From: Parasulfuritortus sp036391875
GTDB taxonomy: Bacteria; Pseudomonadota; Gammaproteobacteria; Burkholderiales; Thiobacillaceae
Direction: 5' to 3'
Assembly: GCA_036391875.1 (NCBI GenBank)
Contig: DASVZA010000034.1
Coordinates: 15,317-79,316 of the forward strand
Length of the DNA stretch: 64,000 nucleotides
Shown: piece after piece, positions 37,777 to 48,175 of the stretch
How positions within the stretch are numbered: the stretch's first letter is position 1
Layout: the number at the start of each line of letters is the position of its first letter
Program-made: the position numbers and the translations under genes
The notes under the pieces: model-generated
What the model saw: the letters and a program-made list of their open reading frames with translations, nothing else
Database searches by the model: none
What the model was told of the DNA's origin: nothing

Positions 37777-39168
37777 TCAGGACTTGTAAGCACAGGGCGG
37801 AGCTTCCCGCCGCCGACTCAGGATACGTTCCAATTGTTGCGCATACTGCTCCAGATCGCCACCGGTCTTGGTCTCGGTGACGCAGAACAGGATGCCGTCG
37901 GCCAGTTCCGGGTAGTCGCGGCCGAGCCCGTGGCCGGCCAGGATGCCCCGGGCCCGCATGGCGCGCAGCACCTCGGCCACGTCGCCCTCGATACGGATCG
38001 CCGCCTCGTGGAAGAAGGCACCGGTGAAGGCCCGTTTCACGCCGGGGATGGCGGTCAGCTGGTCGAGCAGCACCCGGGTGTTGGCGTGCGAAGCCAGGGC
38101 GACGTTCTTCAGCCCTTCCGGCCCCATCAGCGCGGTGTGGATCACCGCGGCGGTCATCATCAGGCCCTGGTTGGTGCAGATGTTGGAGGTCGCCTTGGAA
38201 CGGCGGATGTGCTGCTCGCGGGCCTGCAGGGTGAGCACGTAGCCGCGCTTGCCGTCCTTGTCGACCGTGGCGCCGACGATGCGGCCCGGCATCTGCCGCA
38301 CCAGCGCCTGCTTGCAGGTCATGAAGCCGAAGTACGGCCCGCCCGAGGAGAGCGGGATGCCGAGCGGCTGGCCGTCGCCGACGCAGATGTCGGCGCCCTT
38401 CGCGCCCCACCGGCCGGGCGGCTTGAGCAAGGCCAGGCTCATCGGGTTGGCCACCGCGATGGCCAGCATGTCGTGGCCGTGCGCCCAGTCGGTCAGGGCG
38501 CCGACCGGCTCCAGCACGCCGAAGAAGTTGGGCTGCGGGATGACCAGTGCGGCGGCCGGCTCGGCGGCATAGGCCTCGAGCGCGTCGACCAGGGTGTGGC
38601 CGCATTCGGTGCAGTACGGCAGCGTGACCAGCTCGATGCCCTGGTTCTTCACCGTCGCCTCGGCCACCGCGCGGTAGCGGGGATGCACGGTCGCCGGCAC
38701 CAGCACCCGCCGGACGTTGCCCTTGTTCGCGCGCACCGCCATGAGCACGGCCTCGGCCAGGGCCGAGGCGCCGTCGTAGAGCGAGGCGTTGGACACGTCG
38801 AGCCCGGTGAGCCGGGTCATCATGGTCTGGTATTCGTAGATCAGCTGCAGGGTGCCCTGGCTGGCCTCGGCCTGATAGGGCGTGTAGGCGGTGTAGTACT
38901 CGCCCCGGCCGGCGATCTGCCAGACCGCGGCGGGGATGTGATGCTCGTAGGCGCCGGCGCCGATGAAGTTGAGATAGAAGCCGTCCTGTGCGGCCCGCTC
39001 CTGGGCCAGGCGGGTGACCGCCATCTCGGACAGTCCTTCCGGCACGCCCGGCAGGCCGGCGCAGCGCAGGCCGGCCGGGATCTCGTCGAACAGCGCCTCG
39101 ATGTCGGATGCGCCGATGCTGGCCAGCATCTCGGCGACGTCCTGCTCGGTGTGCGGGATGAACGGCAT
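37777..39168 (-). CDS. gcvPA: Glycine dehydrogenase (decarboxylating) subunit 1
   Basis: Beginning at 39168, one base after the gcvH stop, the 463-residue protein matches GcvPA: FIGAGAYEHHIPAAV, YTPYQAEASQGTLQ and SNASLYDGASALAEA in the N-terminal half, and GGPYFGFMTC further on. This subunit lacks the catalytic Lys, which is in GcvPB, but completes the active site. It is co-transcribed with lipA, gcvT and gcvH under the glycine riboswitch. Confidence 0.97.
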   Translation of the reverse strand: MPFIPHTEQDVAEMLASIGASDIEALFDEIPAGLRCAGLPGVPEGLSEMAVTRLAQERAAQDGFYLNFIGAGAYEHHIPAAVWQIAGRGEYYTAYTPYQAEASQGTLQLIYEYQTMMTRLTGLDVSNASLYDGASALAEAVLMAVRANKGNVRRVLVPATVHPRYRAVAEATVKNQGIELVTLPYCTECGHTLVDALEAYAAEPAAALVIPQPNFFGVLEPVGALTDWAHGHDMLAIAVANPMSLALLKPPGRWGAKGADICVGDGQPLGIPLSSGGPYFGFMTCKQALVRQMPGRIVGATVDKDGKRGYVLTLQAREQHIRRSKATSNICTNQGLMMTAAVIHTALMGPEGLKNVALASHANTRVLLDQLTAIPGVKRAFTGAFFHEAAIRIEGDVAEVLRAMRARGILAGHGLGRDYPELADGILFCVTETKTGGDLEQYAQQLERILSRRREAPPCAYKS

Positions 39169-39169
39169 C

Positions 39170-39559
39170 TCAGTGCGCCTCGCTCTCCACGTGGGCAGCG
39201 TAGGCCGCGGCGTCGAGCAGGCCGGCCAAGTCGGCGGCGTTGGCCGGCTTGAGCTTGAACATCCAGGCGCCGTAGGGGTCCTTGTTGAGCAGATCCGGAC
39301 CGCCTTCCAGGTCGCCGTTGGCCTCGACCACCTCGCCGGCGATCGGTGCATAGACGTCCGAGGCCGCCTTGACCGATTCGACCACGGCGCATTCCTCGCC
39401 CGCGGCCAGGCTGCGGCCGACCACCGGGTTCTCGACGAAGACCATGTCGCCGAGCAGCTCCTGGGCATGGTCTGTGATGCCCACGGTGACGGTGCCGTCG
39501 GCTTCGAGGCGGGCCCATTCGTGGGACTTGGTGTACTTCAGGTCGGCGGGGATGCTCAT
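39170..39559 (-). CDS. gcvH: Glycine cleavage system H protein
   Basis: The 129-residue lipoyl carrier has the lipoylation site K64 in VESVKAASD, with the flanking GITDHAQELLGDMVFVE and PYGAWMFKLKP segments. Length is normal. It moves the aminomethyl group between the P and T proteins. Lipoate is probably provided by the LipA encoded at the operon head. Confidence 0.97.
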   Translation of the reverse strand: MSIPADLKYTKSHEWARLEADGTVTVGITDHAQELLGDMVFVENPVVGRSLAAGEECAVVESVKAASDVYAPIAGEVVEANGDLEGGPDLLNKDPYGAWMFKLKPANAADLAGLLDAAAYAAHVESEAH

Positions 39560-39569
39560 GTCGTTCTCC

Positions 39570-40626
39570 TTATACCAATGCTTTGCCGTTGCGCACGAAC
39601 GGGTATTTCACCACACGTGCCTTCAATTTCTTGTCGCGGATTTCCACCTCGATCTCGTCGCCGACGTTGACGCCCACGGGCACGCGGGCCAGGGCGATGC
39701 CGACGTTGAGCGTGGGCGAGAAGGTGCCGCTGGTCACCTCGCCTTCACCCTTGGCGGTGTACACCTTCTGGTGGCTGCGCGGCACGCCGCGTTCCTGCAG
39801 CACCAGGCCGATCAGCTGGCGCCCGACCGGCTGCTTGAGCAGGGCGTCCTTGCCGATGAAGTCGCGCTCGGACTTCAGGTCCACAGTCCAGGCCAGGCCG
39901 GATTCGAGCGGCGAGACCGTCTCGTCCATGTCCTGGCCGAACAGGTTCATGCCCGCCTCCAGGCGCAGCGTGTCGCGCGCGCCGAGGCCGCACGGCCGGA
40001 CGCCGGCGTCGAGCAGGGCCTGCCACATGAACGAGGCGGCCTTGGCCGGCATCATGACCTCGAAGCCGTCCTCGCCGGTGTAGCCGGTGCGAGCGACGAA
40101 CATGGTGCCGATGACGATGGCGGTGAAGGGCTTCATGGCCCGGGTCACGCCCTCGCTGCCGGGCAGGGCCTGCCAGAACTTGGCGGCGGCGTTCGGCCCC
40201 TGGATGGCGATCATCGCCAGGTCGCGGCCGGGCAGGATCTGCAGGCCGGGTGCGTACTTGTCGCGCTGCGCTTCCATCCAGGCGATGTCCTTGTCGGCGC
40301 AGCCGGCGTTGACCACGATGCGGAACCAGGACTCGGTCATGAAGTAGATGATCAGGTCGTCCACCACGCCGCCGTTCTCGTTCAGCATGCAGGAATAGAG
40401 CGCCTTGCCGGTGGTCTGCAGCTTGTCGACGTTGTTGGCGACCAGGCGGCGCAGGAAGGCGCGGACGCCCTCGCCCTTGATGTCGACCGGCAGCATGTGG
40501 GAGACGTCGAACATGCCGGCGTCCTGGCGCACCGCATGGTGCTCCTCGATCTGGGAACCGTAGTGGATCGGCATCTCCCAGCCGGAGAAGTCGACCAGCT
40601 TGGCGTTGGCCTCGCGGTGCTTGGCG

Positions 40627-40649
<23 letters not shown>
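39570..40649 (-). CDS. gcvT: Glycine cleavage system aminomethyltransferase
   Basis: The ATG at 40649 gives 359 residues; its first 23 bases overlap the lipA end. It has the folate-binding N-terminal region (FSGWEMPIHYGSQIEEH), VSHMLPVDI, the catalytic Asp region (NENGGVVDDLIIY) and RTGYTGEDGFE. It transfers methylene to tetrahydrofolate and frees ammonia. Ten bases separate its stop from gcvH. Confidence 0.97.
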
Positions 40650-41577
<928 letters not shown>

Positions 41578-41584
41578 CTCCACC

Positions 41585-41786
41585 CCTCTGTCCGGTTACC
41601 TGAGAGATTTGCCCCATCGGTGGCCGCCTGGTCCGGCGGCGCTCTCCAGAGTTGCCCGTTTAGCCCCCGGCATGACGCGATCTCCGTCAGCCAGAGCCGA
41701 AACTGAGTTTCCGCGGTCCTTCTGCCTGAGCGATTGGCGGGTGGGTTGCGCCTTCGGCGGTGCCTTGCGGCACGCTCTCCCACGGA
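41585..41786 (-). ncRNA. Tandem glycine riboswitch
   Basis: Two aptamers are visible on the minus strand. The first (about 41786-41710) runs from GUGGGAGAGCG through CACCGCCGAAGG to AAUCGCUCAGGCAGAAGGAC. The second (about 41655-41585) runs from CUCUGGAGAGCGCC through CACCGAUGGGGCAAAUCUCU to CAGGUAACCGGACAGAGG. These match the conserved glycine aptamer segments. CUCUG and CAGAG can close the second P1 stem. The P1 end and the lipA ribosome binding region (AGAGGGGUGG) nearly coincide, suggesting translational control of lipA and of the whole operon. Confidence 0.95.
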
Positions 41787-41802
41787 AACGTTGGCGACCG
41801 CC

Positions 41803-41832
41803 ACTATACCCAAGGCGCCCCACGGCGGACAA
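41803..41832 (-). promoter_or_regulatory. Promoter of the glycine cleavage operon
   Basis: On the minus strand TTGTCC (41832-41827) and TATAGT (41808-41803) are separated by 18 bases and lie just upstream of the glycine riboswitch. The -35 element is directly after the stop codon of the preceding gene. Confidence 0.6.
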
Positions 41833-41852
41833 GCGGAACGGCCGGAAGCCGG

Positions 41853-42194
41853 TCAGGCGGTGTGGTAGGCCAGCCAGAACGACTCGCGGCAGGCGTTCGG
41901 AAACACCATCCGTGCCGGTTCGACGGCCGCCACCGCATCGCCGGTATGTATCACCTCGTAGGTGATCCAGCACTCGGCGCAGGCCTGCTCGGCAGGGAAA
42001 TCGTCCTGCTCGACCGTGCGCCGGACGACCACGCCGTTGGCGAAGCGGTAGTCGGCCACCTCCTTCGTGACGACGAAACCCTGGTCCTGCCAGGACGTCT
42101 TCTCCACATTCTGATCGGCGATGGCCAGCGGGCTGGGCTGCTGGAGGATGGCGGCGACGTAAGGGGCGAGCTGATCCATAACGTTCGCACTCAT
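41853..42194 (-). CDS. Hypothetical protein, 113 residues
   Basis: The start at 42194 overlaps the previous stop (ATGA). The protein contains no membrane segment and has a compact mixed pattern with a Cys pair in EQACAECWITYEV and a late CRESFWLAYHTA. I do not recognise the family. Translational coupling with the SnoaL-like gene suggests that the two act together. Confidence 0.7.
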   Translation of the reverse strand: MSANVMDQLAPYVAAILQQPSPLAIADQNVEKTSWQDQGFVVTKEVADYRFANGVVVRRTVEQDDFPAEQACAECWITYEVIHTGDAVAAVEPARMVFPNACRESFWLAYHTA

Positions 42195-42574
42195 GTCGAC
42201 AGCAGCGCGTGGCCGTACGAATTGTCGATCGTGCAGCGCCAGCGGCCGTCCGAACCCTTCTCGAATACGTAGGTGGCGCTCCGTTCCATCTCGGGCAGAT
42301 TCGATGCCGAAATCACGGTCCGGGCCAAGACCAGCGCGGTGTTACCCGACTCCAGCACCTTCATGCCGGCCTGACGGACATGCAGACTGTGCCCGAAATG
42401 CATCGCGATCGCCTCGAACGCCTGGCGAATCTTTGCCTTGCCGATTGCGTTCATGTCCGGCTTGACGACCAGCACCGCGTCATCCGAGTAGATATCCATC
42501 AAGGTGTCGAAGTCTTCCCGGTTGATCGCCGTGTCGGCTTGTTCGATCAGAAGCTCAAGGGGGTGGCGTTCCAT
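42191..42574 (-). CDS. SnoaL/NTF2-like protein
   Basis: The 127-residue protein follows the NTF2-like cone fold: an N-terminal helix (PLELLIEQADTAINREDFD), the DTLMDIYSDDAVLVVKP segment, and four long strands ending with RWRCTIDNSYGHALL. These proteins bind small ligands, or act as enzymes or in immunity. No catalytic residue can be assigned with confidence. It heads a two-gene unit. Confidence 0.83.
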   Translation of the reverse strand: MERHPLELLIEQADTAINREDFDTLMDIYSDDAVLVVKPDMNAIGKAKIRQAFEAIAMHFGHSLHVRQAGMKVLESGNTALVLARTVISASNLPEMERSATYVFEKGSDGRWRCTIDNSYGHALLST

Positions 42575-42678
42575 GTTCGGATACTATCGCCAGGCCGCAC
42601 GCCAGTGGAAGCCTCATTGGTAGCTCAATGGCATACCTGTTTCCCCCTGAAGACACCGAATGGAGAGACCACAGTGCA

Positions 42679-43275
42679 TCAAGGGTGGATCTTTTCGTGC
42701 CGCACCAGCATCTGCACGAATTGATCTATCTTCCTGGCCCTGGTTTCGGCCTTCTTGGCTGTCTGGATCCGAAACAGGATCGCATACCGATTTCGATTAT
42801 CCAGCGTTGCAAAGAAGTGCTTGGCCTGCGGGTTGGCGTCCAGTGCCGATTGAAGATCGCTAGGCACGGTGGATTTGCTTGCCGAGTCATAAGCCGCCTC
42901 CCAGCGCCCGTCGAGCTTGGCGCGCTCGATTTCCTCGCGTCCGGCCGGCTGCATTTTTCCCGCTTCGATCAGGCCGAGCGCCTTTTCCCTGTTGATCTTC
43001 GACCAAATGCCTTTTGCCGACCGCGGCGTGAATTTCTGCAGCCAATACAGCTCGTCATGCGTTTTCTTCTGGCCGTCGATCCAGCCGAAGCAAAGTGCTT
43101 CCAGGATGGCCTCGTCATAGGACACCGATTGGACGCCAGCTGCCTTCTTGGCCAGTTGCAGCCACACGCCGTCCGAAGCGGCATGGTTGTCGGCCAGCCA
43201 GTCTGCCCAATCCTGCCTGCGCGCGAAACGCAGGACGGGCAAATTGGCGGCAGCCATTGCTGGTTTCTTAGGCAT
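42679..43275 (-). CDS. YdeI/OmpD-associated family protein
   Basis: The 198-residue soluble protein shows the YdeI pattern: DWADWLADNHAASDGVWLQLAKK, EALCFGWIDGQKKTHDE, FTPRSAKGIWSKIN and a C-terminal helical stretch with FFATLDNRNRYAI. The function of this family is not settled. Start ATG 43275 has only a weak ribosome binding site; one at 43257 is possible. It is somewhat less GC-rich than its neighbours. Confidence 0.85.
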   Translation of the reverse strand: MPKKPAMAAANLPVLRFARRQDWADWLADNHAASDGVWLQLAKKAAGVQSVSYDEAILEALCFGWIDGQKKTHDELYWLQKFTPRSAKGIWSKINREKALGLIEAGKMQPAGREEIERAKLDGRWEAAYDSASKSTVPSDLQSALDANPQAKHFFATLDNRNRYAILFRIQTAKKAETRARKIDQFVQMLVRHEKIHP

Positions 43276-43465
43276 CTTGCGGTCGAACTTGATTCATTGG
43301 GTCGCCAAGGGGCGGAACGGACCTGAAGTCGTCAGCAAGGAACGATACCGCTTTTCGGCACCGGATTCTTCCCTACCGGAAATAGGGCTGGGTGGGCGAA
43401 CCGTTGGCCCATGACGCCTCCCGCCCGGCTGGGCTATCATTACGGCCCGACCGTTAGCCAACGCC

Positions 43466-43720
43466 ATGAGCAAAACCGCCAAATCCGCCCCCCCCAAGGA
43501 TTTCGAATCCGCCGTCGCCGAGCTCGAAGGCCTGGTCGCGTCCATGGAGGCGGGCAGGCTCAGCCTGGAGGATTCCCTGGCCGCCTACAAGCGCGGCATG
43601 GAACTGACTGCCTGGTGCCAGAAGACCCTGGCCGACGCCGAACAGCAGGTGAAGATTCTGGAGAGCGGCTTGCTCAAGGACTTCAACCCCGAGGCCGAAG
43701 GCGGCGCGGCAGAGCAATGA
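43466..43720 (+). CDS. xseB: Exodeoxyribonuclease VII small subunit
   Basis: The 84-residue protein has the three-helix XseB pattern: FESAVAELEGLVASMEAG, SLEDSLAAYKRGMELTAWC and a third helix LADAEQQVKIL. It binds the large subunit XseA (not in the window). Its stop overlaps the ispA start. Upstream sequence has a possible -10 (TATCAT near 43435). Confidence 0.95.
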   Translation: MSKTAKSAPPKDFESAVAELEGLVASMEAGRLSLEDSLAAYKRGMELTAWCQKTLADAEQQVKILESGLLKDFNPEAEGGAAEQ

Positions 43721-44589
43721 CCGATTTCGCCCTCTGGACCCGGACCGTCCAGGCCCGCACCGAAGCCGCTTTGAGCGCCTGCCTGCCCGCGCCCGACCTG
43801 GAACCGGCCCGCCTGCACGAGGCGATGCGCTACGTCACGCTGGGCGGCGGCAAGCGGGTGCGGCCGATGCTGGCCTTCGCCGCCGGCGAGGCGGTCGGCG
43901 CCGACATGCGGCTGGTCGAGGCCGCGGCCTGCGCGGTCGAACTGATCCACGTCTATTCCTTGACCCACGACGACCTGCCCTGCATGGACGACGACGACCT
44001 GCGCCGGGGCAAGCCGACCTGTCACGTCCAGTATGACGAGGCCACCGCCCTGCTGGTCGGTGACGCCTTGCAGAGCGCGGCCTTCGAGGTCCTGGCCGAA
44101 GCAGGCGGCAGCGCCGCGATGCTGGGTCTGCTGGCCAAGGCATCGGGCTCGCGCGGCATGTGCGGCGGCCAGGCGGTCGATCTGGCCAGCACCGGCAAGA
44201 GCCTGGACCTGGCCGAACTGGAATTCATGCACATCCACAAGACCGGCGCCCTGATCCGCGCCGCCGTGCTGCTCGGCGCCCTGTCCGGCGCGGAACTGGG
44301 CGAGGCGAACCGGAGCGCGCTGGAACACTACGCCAAGTGCGTCGGCCTGGCCTTCCAGGTCATGGACGACGTGCTCGATGCCGAGGCCGACACCGCGACC
44401 CTGGGCAAGACCGCCGGCAAGGACGCGGCCCAGGGCAAGGCCACCTACCTGACCCTGATGAGCGCCAAGGAAGCGCGCGACTACGCCAACGAGCTGGTGG
44501 CCGACGCCCGCCGCGCCGTCGAGCCGTTCGGCGAACGGGGCCGCTGGCTGTCCGAGATCGCCCGCTTCATCGTCGAGAGGCAGTTTTGA
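43717..44589 (+). CDS. ispA: Farnesyl diphosphate synthase
   Basis: The 290-residue prenyltransferase has the first Asp-rich motif DDLPCMDDDD (residues 85-94) and the second DDVLDAEAD (about 213-221), with GGGKRVRP and GQAVDLAST. It condenses isopentenyl diphosphate with allylic diphosphates. The gene overlaps xseB by ATGA and dxs by TTGA, so the three genes are coupled. Confidence 0.96.
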   Translation: MTDFALWTRTVQARTEAALSACLPAPDLEPARLHEAMRYVTLGGGKRVRPMLAFAAGEAVGADMRLVEAAACAVELIHVYSLTHDDLPCMDDDDLRRGKPTCHVQYDEATALLVGDALQSAAFEVLAEAGGSAAMLGLLAKASGSRGMCGGQAVDLASTGKSLDLAELEFMHIHKTGALIRAAVLLGALSGAELGEANRSALEHYAKCVGLAFQVMDDVLDAEADTATLGKTAGKDAAQGKATYLTLMSAKEARDYANELVADARRAVEPFGERGRWLSEIARFIVERQF

Positions 44590-46427
44590 ACATCCTGCAG
44601 CAAGTCAACGACCCGGCCGACCTGAAACAGCTTTCCCGCGCCGAACTCAAGCAGCTGGCCGACGAACTGCGCGCCTTCATCATCGAGACGGTGTCGAAGA
44701 CCGGCGGCCACCTGGCCTCCAACCTGGGCGTGATCGAACTGACCGTGGCCCTGCACGCGGTGTTCGACGCGCCGCGCGACAAGATCGTCTGGGACGTCGG
44801 CCACCAGACCTACGCCCACAAGATCCTGACCGGCCGGCGCGAACGCATGGCCACGCTGCGCCAGACCGACGGCCTGTCCGGCTTCCCCAAGCGCGAGGAG
44901 AGCGCGTACGACGCCTTCGTCGCCGGCCACTCCAGCACCTCGATCTCGGCCGCGCTGGGCATGGCCACGGCGGCCAAGCTGAAGGGCGAGGACTACCGCG
45001 CCGTGGCCGTGATCGGCGACGGCGCGATGACCGCCGGCATGGCCTTCGAGGCGCTCAACAACGGCGGCGCCATGGACGCCAACCTGCTGGTGATCCTGAA
45101 CGACAACGAGATGTCGATCTCGCCCAACGTCGGCGCGCTCAACACCTACCTGACCAAGCTGCTCTCCGGCCGCTTCTACAACGCCATGCGGCGGGGCGGC
45201 GAAAAGATGCTGTCGCGCATCCCGCCCATCCTGGAACTGGCCAAGAAGGCCGAGGAGCACGTCAAGGGCATGGTCACGCCGGGCACCCTGTTCGAGGAAT
45301 TCGGCTTCAACTACCTGGGCCCGATCGACGGCCACGACATCGACGCCCTGATGGACACGCTGCTCAACATCAAGAAGCTGTCCGGGCCGCAGTTCCTGCA
45401 CATCGTCACCCAGAAGGGCAAGGGCTACGCCCCGGCCGAGGAGAACCCCTGCGGCTACCACGGCGTCGGCAAGTTCGACCCCGAGGCCGGGCTGTCGGCC
45501 AAGGCCGGCGGCAAGCCGACCTACACCCAGGTGTTCAGCGACTGGCTGGTCGACATGGCCGCGGCCGACGCACGGCTGGTCGGCATCACCCCGGCCATGG
45601 GCGAGGGTTCCGGCCTCACAGCGTTCGCCGAGGAATTCCCGGACCGCTATTTCGACGTCGGCATCGCCGAACAGCATGCCCTCACCTTCGCCGCCGGCCT
45701 GGCCTGCGAAGGCATCAAGCCGGTGGTGGCGATCTATTCGACCTTCCTGCAGCGGGCCTACGACCAGCTGATCCACGACGTCGCCCTGCAGGACCTGCCG
45801 GTCATGCTGGCCATCGACCGGGGCGGCCTGGTCGGCGCCGACGGCCCGACCCATGCCGGCGCCTACGACCTCAGCTTCCTGCGCTGCGTGCCCAACATGC
45901 TGATCGCGGCGCCCTCGGACGAGAACGAATGCCGCCGCCTGCTGACCACGGCCTATCGCCACGCCGGCCCGAGCGCGGTGCGCTATCCGCGCGGCACCGG
46001 CCCGGGCGCGATCATCGATCCGGCCCTGGAACCCCTGCCGGTCGGCAAGGGCATCGTCCGCCGGCAAGGCGGCAAGGTCGCCATCCTGGCCTTCGGCAGC
46101 CTGGTCGCGCCGGCCCTGAAGGTGGCCGAGGCGCTCGACGCCACGGTGGCCGACATGCGCTTCGTGAAACCATTGGATGAGGAACTGGTCCGACAATTGG
46201 CGGAAAACCACGACCATCTGGTCACCGTCGAGGAGAACGCCGTCATGGGTGGCGCCGGCTCGGCCGTGGCCGAGGCGCTGGCGGCCTTGGACATCGTCAG
46301 GCCGGTCCTGCACCTCGGCCTGCCCGACCGCTTCGTCGAACAGGGCGATCCGGCCGTCCTGCTGGCCCGCTGCGGCCTGGACGCGGCCGGGCTGGAGTCC
46401 GCCATCCGAAAATTCATATCCGAGTAG
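44586..46427 (+). CDS. dxs: 1-deoxy-D-xylulose-5-phosphate synthase
   Basis: A TTG at 44586 is the only reasonable start (TTGA overlap with the ispA stop, GAGAGG upstream), giving MNILQQVNDPADLKQL and 613 residues. The thiamine diphosphate site is intact (HSSTSISAALGMA, GDGAMTAGMAFEALNN, NDNEMSISPNVG), as is EQHALTFAAGLA of the second domain. It makes the first intermediate of the MEP isoprenoid pathway. The rare TTG start may limit expression. Confidence 0.96.
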   Translation: MNILQQVNDPADLKQLSRAELKQLADELRAFIIETVSKTGGHLASNLGVIELTVALHAVFDAPRDKIVWDVGHQTYAHKILTGRRERMATLRQTDGLSGFPKREESAYDAFVAGHSSTSISAALGMATAAKLKGEDYRAVAVIGDGAMTAGMAFEALNNGGAMDANLLVILNDNEMSISPNVGALNTYLTKLLSGRFYNAMRRGGEKMLSRIPPILELAKKAEEHVKGMVTPGTLFEEFGFNYLGPIDGHDIDALMDTLLNIKKLSGPQFLHIVTQKGKGYAPAEENPCGYHGVGKFDPEAGLSAKAGGKPTYTQVFSDWLVDMAAADARLVGITPAMGEGSGLTAFAEEFPDRYFDVGIAEQHALTFAAGLACEGIKPVVAIYSTFLQRAYDQLIHDVALQDLPVMLAIDRGGLVGADGPTHAGAYDLSFLRCVPNMLIAAPSDENECRRLLTTAYRHAGPSAVRYPRGTGPGAIIDPALEPLPVGKGIVRRQGGKVAILAFGSLVAPALKVAEALDATVADMRFVKPLDEELVRQLAENHDHLVTVEENAVMGGAGSAVAEALAALDIVRPVLHLGLPDRFVEQGDPAVLLARCGLDAAGLESAIRKFISE

Positions 46428-46487
46428 TTTACTCAACTATTGGCGGTGGCTTATACTTCGGCCATCGAACACACAGGAAGTACAGAG

Positions 46488-47324
46488 ATGAGCCAATGCG
46501 ACAACGTCTGTGACACCGACGCGCCCTGCCCCACCGACGCGATGCCGGACGTCCAGAGCTATCACGACGCCCGCCAGATCGCCATCGACAAGGTCGGCAT
46601 CAAATCCATCCGCCACCCGATCCGGGTGGCCGACAAGCACGGCGGCGTGCAGCACACCGTCGCGACCTTCAACATGTACGTCTACCTGCCCCACCATTTC
46701 AAGGGCACGCACATGTCGCGCTTCGTCGAGATCCTGAACAGCTACGAGCGCGAGTTCTCGGTCGAGTCGTTCGAGTCGATGATGCGCCAGATGGTCGAGC
46801 GCCTGGAGGCCGAATCCGGCCACGTCGAGATGAACTTCCCCTACTTCATCACCAAGAAGGCCCCGGTGTCCGGCGTCGAGAGCATGATCGACTACGACAT
46901 CACCTTCATCGGCGAGATCAAGAACGGCGAATACATCCAGACCATCCGCGCCGTGGTGCCGGTCACCAGCCTGTGCCCCTGCTCCAAGCAGATCTCCGAC
47001 TACGGCGCCCACAACCAGCGCTCGCACGTCACCCTGACCGTGCGCACCAATAGCTTCGTCTGGATCGAGGACCTGGTCCGCTTCGCCGAGGACAACGGCT
47101 CCTGCGAGCTGTACGGCCTGCTCAAGCGGCCGGACGAGAAATTCGTCACCGAGCGCGCCTATGACAATCCCAAGTTCGTCGAGGACCTGGTGCGCGACGT
47201 CGCCGCCGCCCTGAACAAGGACGGGCGGATCGACGCCTACGTGGTCGAGGCGGAGAACTTCGAGTCGATCCACAACCACAGCGCCTACGCGCTGATCGAA
47301 CGGGACAAGAAGGTCAATCCGTAA
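46488..47324 (+). CDS. folE2: GTP cyclohydrolase FolE2
   Basis: I chose the ATG at 46488. The 278-residue protein matches the type IB enzyme with SYHDARQIAIDKVGIK, the metal/substrate Cys in VTSLCPCSKQISDYGAHNQR (about residues 158-178) and FESIHNHSAYA. It produces dihydroneopterin triphosphate for folate synthesis and can use metals other than zinc. A TATACT at 46452-46457 may be its -10 element. Confidence 0.96.
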   Translation: MSQCDNVCDTDAPCPTDAMPDVQSYHDARQIAIDKVGIKSIRHPIRVADKHGGVQHTVATFNMYVYLPHHFKGTHMSRFVEILNSYEREFSVESFESMMRQMVERLEAESGHVEMNFPYFITKKAPVSGVESMIDYDITFIGEIKNGEYIQTIRAVVPVTSLCPCSKQISDYGAHNQRSHVTLTVRTNSFVWIEDLVRFAEDNGSCELYGLLKRPDEKFVTERAYDNPKFVEDLVRDVAAALNKDGRIDAYVVEAENFESIHNHSAYALIERDKKVNP

Positions 47325-47331
47325 TTCATCC

Positions 47332-48042
47332 ATGAAGCCGGTCGCCATCTTCCGCCACGTCGCCCACGAGGGCCCCGGTTTCCTGGCCGACTACCTCGAC
47401 GCACACGGCATCCCCTGGCAACTGGTCGCCATCGACCAGGGCGCGGCCGTCCCGGCCGAGGCCAACGCCTATGCGGGCCTGGTCTTCATGGGCGGTCCCA
47501 TGAGCGTCAACGACGGACTGGACTGGATCCCCCATTCCTTGACCCTGATCCGCCGGGCCGTGGCGGCCGGCATCCCGGTGCTCGGCCACTGCCTGGGCGG
47601 CCAATTGATCGCCAAGGCGATGGGCGGCGCCATCAGCCTGAATCCGGTCAAGGAAATCGGCTGGGCTACCGCCCGTGTGACGACCGCCCCCGAAGCCGCC
47701 GCCTGGTTCGCCGGCCAGACCGAGTTTCCGGCCTTCCACTGGCACGGCGAGACCTTCAGCATCCCCGACGGCGCGGTCCGCATCCTGGAAACCGCCCACT
47801 GCGCCAACCAGGCCTTCGTCCTGGACGGCAAGCACCTGGCCCTGCAATGCCACGTCGAGATGACCGAAGCCATGATCCGCGAGTGGTGCACGGTCGGTGC
47901 CGAGGAGATCGCGGCCGCGAACAGTCCTGCCGTCCAGACGCCGGAGCAGATCCTTGCCCAGATGCCGGAAAACCTGCCGGCCATGTCGGCCATGGCCGAA
48001 CGGCTCTATGCCCGCTGGCTGGCCGGCCTCGCCTCCGTCTGA
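47332..48042 (+). CDS. Class I glutamine amidotransferase domain protein
   Basis: The 236-residue protein has the GATase1 triad: nucleophile C87 in GHCLGGQLIAKAMGG, and His/Glu in LQCHVEMTE (about residues 165-173). It stands alone without a synthetase domain and lies 7 bases after folE2. It belongs with GMP-synthase-like stand-alone amidotransferases; the acceptor is unknown. Confidence 0.9.
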   Translation: MKPVAIFRHVAHEGPGFLADYLDAHGIPWQLVAIDQGAAVPAEANAYAGLVFMGGPMSVNDGLDWIPHSLTLIRRAVAAGIPVLGHCLGGQLIAKAMGGAISLNPVKEIGWATARVTTAPEAAAWFAGQTEFPAFHWHGETFSIPDGAVRILETAHCANQAFVLDGKHLALQCHVEMTEAMIREWCTVGAEEIAAANSPAVQTPEQILAQMPENLPAMSAMAERLYARWLAGLASV

Positions 48043-48077
48043 ACCGGCCCGGCGCGGTACCTGGCCGAAAGGACGAC

Positions 48078-48104
48078 TTGCCGTCACCACATTCCGCATA
48101 TAAT
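48078..48104 (+). promoter_or_regulatory. Candidate promoter before degenerate GGDEF gene
   Basis: A perfect TATAAT at 48099-48104 is preceded by TTGCCG at 48078-48083 with a short 15-base spacer. ACTTGC two bases earlier would allow 17. It lies about 72 bases before the TTG start at 48176. Confidence 0.45.
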
Positions 48105-48175
48105 CCTCCCGCTGCCAAGGGCTTGACCGGCAGGAGAGTCGGCATCGATAAGCTGAACGGACAGGGAGTCGACGA

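Noticed and set aside
42600..42640. tRNA-like GGTAGCTCAATGG segment
   Set aside because: Only the D-arm-like bases are present; no anticodon or T arm can be folded around it.
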